From Larkinella punicea (lineage in GTDB: Bacteria > Bacteroidota > Bacteroidia > Cytophagales > Spirosomataceae), in NCBI RefSeq assembly GCF_003334855.1, contig NZ_QOWE01000008.1, positions 62,001 through 126,000 of the forward strand: a stretch of 64,000 bases of DNA. The letters run 5' to 3'. Shown here piece by piece: positions 59,413-64,000 of the stretch; position 1 is the first letter of the stretch, and every line of letters begins with the position of its first letter. A model generated the notes under the pieces. It did no database searches. It saw only the letters and a program-made list of their open reading frames with translations, and was not told where the DNA came from. Both the position numbers and the translations under genes were made by a program.

Positions 59413-59865
59413 TCACCGTCCAGCATATTTGTAAAAATGCCGGACGGTATCTGCTTGTTCGGTGTACGTCTTCATGAGATCACTGGTTTGCATTTCCCGA
59501 GTCACACGATAATCCCTTCCAATTAGAAAATACTTCATTTGATGGGTCCCGAAGTTTTCTAAAATGGTCCGTCGGTCTTTGTCTTCCTGATTAAAATTGC
59601 GGGATCGAACCAGCTTCAAATACAAGGAATCATTTTGATAGAAAGCAACATAATCGACATTTCCATCATTTTCATGTTGAAGAATACGGCGATATCCCAT
59701 GGTTTGGGGAGTAATTACTTGAGTTGGTGTCACGGTTTTAATCCACTCCCATTTCCCCATTAACTCTGAGCTTAAGGGAGGGGCACAACCACAGCCGGGT
59801 TTGTCACAAGCTTGTAACCATAAGCAAAAAGCTAAAGTCAGGAATGTCGAGGTAATTCGTTTCAT
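59413..59865 (-). CDS. lipoprotein of unknown function
   Basis: A 150-aa protein with a lipoprotein signal (MKRITSTFLTLAFCLWLQACDK, Cys20) and a Cys cluster just after it (KPGCGC). The mature part (LMGKWEWIKT; YRRILQHENDGNVDYVAFYQNDSLYLKL) has the W-x-hydrophobic opening and beta pattern of small lipocalin-like proteins common in Bacteroidota. Its role is unknown. It lies just outside the prophage on the minus strand. Confidence 0.75.
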   Translation of the reverse strand: MKRITSTFLTLAFCLWLQACDKPGCGCAPPLSSELMGKWEWIKTVTPTQVITPQTMGYRRILQHENDGNVDYVAFYQNDSLYLKLVRSRNFNQEDKDRRTILENFGTHQMKYFLIGRDYRVTREMQTSDLMKTYTEQADTVRHFYKYAGR

Positions 59866-60080
59866 ACCGTTTCAGGTTTTACATGATCAATTTCCATTTA
59901 CCATCAAACCGACTCCTCATGAATAGGGACGTCGAATTCGCCAGAATACAAATTTCACTTTAAGTATCCCGAAGTTCGTATAAATCCGGGAAATTCCCCT
60001 GATTTATACGAGTATTTTCACCTTGAATGCGTGCGACACAAGTGGCAATTTTGATCCACAAATAGCTACTTGTGTTTACA

Positions 60081-62024
60081 ATGAAAAGAGAAACCATTCC
60101 ATTTAAACGGCCGGCTTATCTTCAAAAAATGAACTCGTCGGTACGCACTCATTTTGAAAGAGCAACCAGCCTTCCGGTTTTTCTCTCCTCTTCAAACACG
60201 CTCAATCTGGAAGATCGTAAGACGGTTGTCCGGCAGGCTCTCCTGCTTATTGAACAAAACTACGCTCACCTGCCCCTGAAAAGGGCAATGCACGCAATTG
60301 ATCCCGTCCAACGACTTAAACTACTTTTACAGACCCTTGAATTCGGTGAAGAAACGAGCATGCCGCCCGAAACCGAATTTCACCACGAAATGACCGACAC
60401 ATTTATGTCGCTTCGGGATCTCCACACCAATTACCTTTTACCGGATCCGTTCAGGAATATGACGGCGTTTCTTCCGTTTATGGTGGAAGATTATTTTGAG
60501 GGCAAAGAGCGACGTTACCTTGTCTCGCACGTCTCTCCAGGGTTCAGCCATCCAACCTTCGGTCCGGGGGTAGAGGTGGTCTACTGGAATGGAATGCCCA
60601 TTGAAAAAGCGGTTTTGAACAATGCAGCCCGTTATGCAGGCAGCAACCGGGAAGCACGTCTGGCCAGAGGGGTGCAAACGCTGACGACCAGAGCACTGAT
60701 TATTGCCGCTGCACCGAGTGAGGAATGGGTTATTATCGGCTACCGGACAGTCGATGGTGAACTTAAGGAAATCCGATTCGACTGGATGGTGAATCCTCCA
60801 TTACCGGATGCCGCCGAAGTAGACAGTCGCCAGCAAGATCTGGCGCACATGATGACAACGGGGCTGGATCTGGAACAGGATCTCATTCAGCAAATGCGAA
60901 AAGCCTTATTTGCACCGCAAGTTATAAAAGCCCAAAAGCAGGTTGCCGTTAAACTGGCCAGCGGAGCAACGCTTTCGGATCTCGATAGCACACTTCCCCA
61001 TATATTCCAGGCACGAACGGTAACGACACCATCCGGCACTTTCGGTTACCTGAGAATCTTTACGTTTAGTCACCAGGACGTACCGGGATTTATTAACGAG
61101 TTTATGCGGCTGATTACGCTATTGCCGGAAGAGGGTCTGATGCTGGATGTCCGGAGCAATGGTGGCGGTATTATTATGAATGGAGAATATCTTCTTCAGT
61201 TACTAACGCCCCACCTGATCGAGCCTGAACCCGTGCAATTCATTAATACCCCCCTGAATCTGATGATTTGCAAAAACGCGCCCCGCGAAGTGGCATTAGA
61301 CCCCTGGATTGAGTCTTTAAAGCAAGCGCTCCAATCGGGAGCTTCCTTTTCGGCCGGTTTTCCCATCTCCGAAACCAGGGCCTGTAACCAAATAGGACAG
61401 CGGTATTTTGGCCCGGTGGTGCTCATCGTCGATTCACTCTGCTACAGTACGACTGACATTTTTGCGGCCGGGTTTCAAGACCACAATATTGGCCCCGTGC
61501 TCGGGACAGACGGAACTACGGGGGCAGGTGGGGCGAATGTCTGGACCCATTCTATTTTTTCACAGCTTCTGACGGGCGCAGACTCTCCCTATAAGCCATT
61601 GCCGAAAGGCACCAGCCTGCGGGTAGCGGTTCGTCGAACCTTACGTGTAGGTCGGCGGGCCGGAACACCGGTGGAAGATTTCGGCGTCATACCGGACGAA
61701 CGTCACTTTCTGACCAGGAATGACTTACTCAATAAAAACCAGGATCTTATCAATCGGGCCGGGGCAATCCTGTCTACCCTGCCGGTGCGAAAACTGAAAA
61801 TCAGATCCGAAAAGTTTGCCACAAACCAGGTCGGTTTCACCGTCGATGTTCAGGGAATCACACGGATTGATGTCTACGTGGCAGAACGCCCGATTGAATC
61901 GATCGACATCAAGCTAAATCAAACGGCATTTACGCTGTCAACGACAGCAGAAACGCCCCGACCGCTGGAAATCAGGGCGTATGATGGCAATGAACTAGTA
62001 GGCCGTTATCGGGCAGAAATCTAA
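60081..62024 (+). CDS. S41-family peptidase
   Basis: A 647-aa protein with a C-terminal tail-specific protease core (about 310-560). GTFGYLRIFTFS, LMLDVRSNGGG and IVDSLCYSTTDIFAAGF carry the catalytic Ser near 455 and the GG-substrate strand. TDGTTGAGGANVW follows. N-terminal helices with DLHTNYLLPDPF match the domain ahead of S41 cores in hypothetical bacterial members. No signal peptide is visible, unlike periplasmic Ctp proteases. The ATG at 60081 is chosen over GTG 60072. It is the first gene of a three-gene set. Confidence 0.82.
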   Translation: MKRETIPFKRPAYLQKMNSSVRTHFERATSLPVFLSSSNTLNLEDRKTVVRQALLLIEQNYAHLPLKRAMHAIDPVQRLKLLLQTLEFGEETSMPPETEFHHEMTDTFMSLRDLHTNYLLPDPFRNMTAFLPFMVEDYFEGKERRYLVSHVSPGFSHPTFGPGVEVVYWNGMPIEKAVLNNAARYAGSNREARLARGVQTLTTRALIIAAAPSEEWVIIGYRTVDGELKEIRFDWMVNPPLPDAAEVDSRQQDLAHMMTTGLDLEQDLIQQMRKALFAPQVIKAQKQVAVKLASGATLSDLDSTLPHIFQARTVTTPSGTFGYLRIFTFSHQDVPGFINEFMRLITLLPEEGLMLDVRSNGGGIIMNGEYLLQLLTPHLIEPEPVQFINTPLNLMICKNAPREVALDPWIESLKQALQSGASFSAGFPISETRACNQIGQRYFGPVVLIVDSLCYSTTDIFAAGFQDHNIGPVLGTDGTTGAGGANVWTHSIFSQLLTGADSPYKPLPKGTSLRVAVRRTLRVGRRAGTPVEDFGVIPDERHFLTRNDLLNKNQDLINRAGAILSTLPVRKLKIRSEKFATNQVGFTVDVQGITRIDVYVAERPIESIDIKLNQTAFTLSTTAETPRPLEIRAYDGNELVGRYRAEI

Positions 62025-62077
62025 TTTTCAGCCTTCCTGATCTTATTAATCCTCATTAATCCTAAAAACGCTATCCC

Positions 62078-62941
62078 ATGAAAAAGCAGAAAATGAATGC
62101 GATCGAATCCTATTTTGCACAAGCAGATGTAAACTTAGCGCAGGCATTAGCCAATTCAACCTCCCCTTTTACCATTGAAGTACGGTTTTTAGGTGGGCTG
62201 ACCGAAAACCAGAAAAACGCCTTTAAAGCCGCAGCCGACCGCTGGAGCAGTGTCATCGTCGGTGATTTACCGACGATTAAGGTGGACGGCGAGAACATCG
62301 ATGATGTATTGATTTTAGCAGAAGGCTCTGACATTGACGGATCAGGTGGCATTCTGGGGCAGGCAGGCCCAACCCACTTACGCCCGGCCAATGCGGGGGT
62401 TGCTGCTTTTCTACCGGCTAAAGGCAGAATGACCTTTGATAAGGCCGACCTGGAAAATATGGAAAAAAACGGCAGCTTAACGCACGTAATTACGCATGAG
62501 ATGGGGCACGTCCTCGGAATCGGTACAATCTGGACTAAAAAAGGACTTCTGAAAGGAGCTGGAACCACAAATCCAACCTTTACCGGTGCCCTGGCCATGT
62601 TTGAGTACGGCCAACTGAAAGGCACCGGCCCCGCTCCCGTTCCGGTCGAAAATCAACATGGTCCCGGTACACAGGACTCTCACTGGCGCGAACCTATCTT
62701 CCGGAATGAGTTGATGACCGGATTCATTGACATGGGTAATAACCCGCTGAGCCGGGTCACCGTAGGCAGCCTAAAAGATATGGGGTACGTCGTGGATATG
62801 AATGCCGCCGAAGCCTACACGCTTCCGAACCTACTCCAACTGGCCGAAAGTGGCGAATTGATTGCTGCGGAGGATTCCCTCGAGTTAGGCACTATGCTGT
62901 CTATTATTCCTACTGTATTACCAGAAGACAGTTTACAATAA
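62078..62941 (+). CDS. leishmanolysin-like (M8) zinc metallopeptidase
   Basis: A 287-aa metzincin. The zinc motif HEMGHVLGIG has H140, E141 and H144. The distant third ligand is probably H202 (DSHWREPIFRNELMTGF), and Met213 in that segment serves as the Met-turn; the block is diagnostic of the M8 group. VTVGSLKDMGYVVD follows. No signal peptide is seen; residues 1-30 may be a propeptide or another export signal. It lies 53 bp after the S41 gene. Confidence 0.85.
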   Translation: MKKQKMNAIESYFAQADVNLAQALANSTSPFTIEVRFLGGLTENQKNAFKAAADRWSSVIVGDLPTIKVDGENIDDVLILAEGSDIDGSGGILGQAGPTHLRPANAGVAAFLPAKGRMTFDKADLENMEKNGSLTHVITHEMGHVLGIGTIWTKKGLLKGAGTTNPTFTGALAMFEYGQLKGTGPAPVPVENQHGPGTQDSHWREPIFRNELMTGFIDMGNNPLSRVTVGSLKDMGYVVDMNAAEAYTLPNLLQLAESGELIAAEDSLELGTMLSIIPTVLPEDSLQ

Positions 62942-62959
62942 GAAAACCGCATACCTGCC

Positions 62960-64000
62960 ATGATACGCTATGCCTGCCTGCTACTTGCCCTCCTTCTTCA
63001 TCACGCCCAACCGCTTTTTTCCCAATGCATAGGGTGTAAAAATTCTGATAAAGCAAAGCAACCTGACACGCTAACCGTCAGCAGTGGGGGATTGCTCCTT
63101 TCGCCCTTGCCTACTTTTATAGCCCGCGACTCAGCTTTAACCCTCGTTATTCAGGATGACAAAATAAAACAGGAGACGCAACTACAAACCAAATTGAAGG
63201 GAAATAAGTGGGCAGACCTACCGGCTTGTTTAGCAGAGATTTTTAAAATTAAGGTAGGTTCCGCCGATATTGCTAAGTTAAACAAGGTTATTGATCAGGA
63301 AAAGGAGACTACCTACGCGATTAAGGTCGGAAATGGACCGTCATTTAACCTACCGCAGCCAGGCAATAACCAGAGTGAAATCAAGTTTTCAAAAGCCGGA
63401 AAAACCACCATTAAAATAATTAAGAAGAACGTTGATAATACTTTTTTTAAGGATCAATTCGACAAAAAGCCTGCGTATGCGGATTGGAGCCAATACAAGC
63501 CCATTGTCAATGCGCTTTACCCCGTTTACACCCGGTACGAAGCCCGTATCCGCCAGTTGAATGTAACGATCAAGGCACTGAAAGACCCGGGAGAATGTTG
63601 CGGCCAAAAAAATACCGGGTTACTTGAAAAGTTAGAAAATGAACGCTGTCAGTACCTTGATTCGATTCAGCGGACCCAGATCCAACTCTGTTCGATCGCG
63701 TATCAGGTTATCAAATCAAACAAAAAGTGGATAAACTACTGGCTTTGGTACACGGGTGGAAATCCAGTCCTGAATCCGTTCGGAGTCACCTCACCCACAG
63801 AAGCCAATGCCGAAATTGACCGACAACTGGCTTCGGCCGAAGCCACCCTCCGGCTTTATCAGACCCTCACGGACAAATGCTGTGAATCAACCGTGATCAA
63901 GGACATGCTGGACACCCTGAAACCGGCTATTTCCGAACTGACGCTGGTTCTGGTAAAATTGCGCCAGGAGAAAGAAAAAGCGCCCGTGCGACAGAAAGCG
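62960..64000 (+). CDS. secreted Cys-containing protein of unknown function, 3' partial
   Basis: The frame is open from ATG 62960 to the window end (347 codons). A signal peptide (MIRYACLLLALLLHHAQPLFSQ) is followed by a CIGC pair, then a beta-like region (about 35-150) and helices with CC pairs (GECCGQKN, DKCCEST). The helical part (TRYEARIRQLNVTIKALKDPGE; QLASAEATLRLYQTL) resembles coiled-coil segments of surface or toxin-delivery proteins. Not recognised. It is 18 bp after the M8 gene, so probably in the same operon. Confidence 0.68.
   Translation, partial: MIRYACLLLALLLHHAQPLFSQCIGCKNSDKAKQPDTLTVSSGGLLLSPLPTFIARDSALTLVIQDDKIKQETQLQTKLKGNKWADLPACLAEIFKIKVGSADIAKLNKVIDQEKETTYAIKVGNGPSFNLPQPGNNQSEIKFSKAGKTTIKIIKKNVDNTFFKDQFDKKPAYADWSQYKPIVNALYPVYTRYEARIRQLNVTIKALKDPGECCGQKNTGLLEKLENERCQYLDSIQRTQIQLCSIAYQVIKSNKKWINYWLWYTGGNPVLNPFGVTSPTEANAEIDRQLASAEATLRLYQTLTDKCCESTVIKDMLDTLKPAISELTLVLVKLRQEKEKAPVRQKA

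Noticed and set aside
1-64000. CRISPR array
   Set aside because: No regularly spaced repeats with unique spacers and no cas-like gene were seen.
1-64000. Insertion sequences or transposase genes
   Set aside because: None recognised; the only recombinases are the phage integrase and the serine recombinase.

Overview
The window looks like a chromosome segment of a Bacteroidota bacterium, probably Cytophagales and close to Spirosoma or Larkinella. This is an inference. It rests on a consensus Bacteroidota promoter (TTG, then TAnnTTTG) before the tRNA, on A/T-rich starts without Shine-Dalgarno sequences, and on Bacteroidota-type families (GWxTD lipoprotein, Uma2 nuclease, DUF5977 tail protein, GlmM of the ALIKSISGIRGT type). 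No genus marker gene is present.

Bases 1-15130 are ordinary chromosome: a FAN1-like nuclease (5' end missing), two methyltransferases, a secreted cytochrome c, a Uma2 nuclease, rlmB, a GWxTD lipoprotein, two SDR enzymes, a trans-sulfuration PLP enzyme, a cysteine desulfurase, glmM, a transglutaminase/Anbu protease pair and a NUDIX hydrolase. Intergenic gaps carry three copies of a CCCCTAAAGGGG inverted-repeat family and one perfect 42-bp inverted repeat.

Bases 15189-59282 are an apparently intact 44-kb tailed-phage prophage in the 3' end of tRNA-Arg(CCG), bounded by a 21-bp direct repeat. A tyrosine integrase lies next to attL and an XRE repressor with a 13+13 bp operator next to attR. Almost all phage genes are on the minus strand and read from right to left. 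First come small early genes and a 975-aa Toprim/SF3 primase-helicase. An approximately 1.1-kb non-coding region of nested inverted repeats (candidate origin) follows. Then come tail fibre, DUF1353 protein, S49 protease, scaffold-like protein, major capsid, terminase subunits, portal, a lysis cassette (CHAP-like endolysin, holin-like and nested spanin-like genes), tail proteins with DUF5977, an M15 endolysin with a calcium loop, and the TP901-type tape measure. Five genes in and around this backbone, mostly A/T-rich, look like cargo: a DUF262/DUF1524 GmrSD-like protein, a HEPN/Toprim-type protein, a serine recombinase, a lipoprotein, and a lipoprotein with a barrel-like C-terminus.

Two repeated control signals stand out in the prophage. 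TTTTTnyGTCCTA (minus-strand sense) lies 34-57 nt before eight gene starts that mostly open cassettes. CATTCATCCTTTAATT lies 0-12 nt before at least nine other starts. A pair of 120-bp repeats, alignable without gaps and with inverted ends, sits in two intergenic gaps.

Bases 59283-64000 return to chromosome: a lipoprotein, then an apparent operon of an S41 peptidase, a leishmanolysin-like M8 metallopeptidase and a secreted Cys-containing protein that runs off the window.
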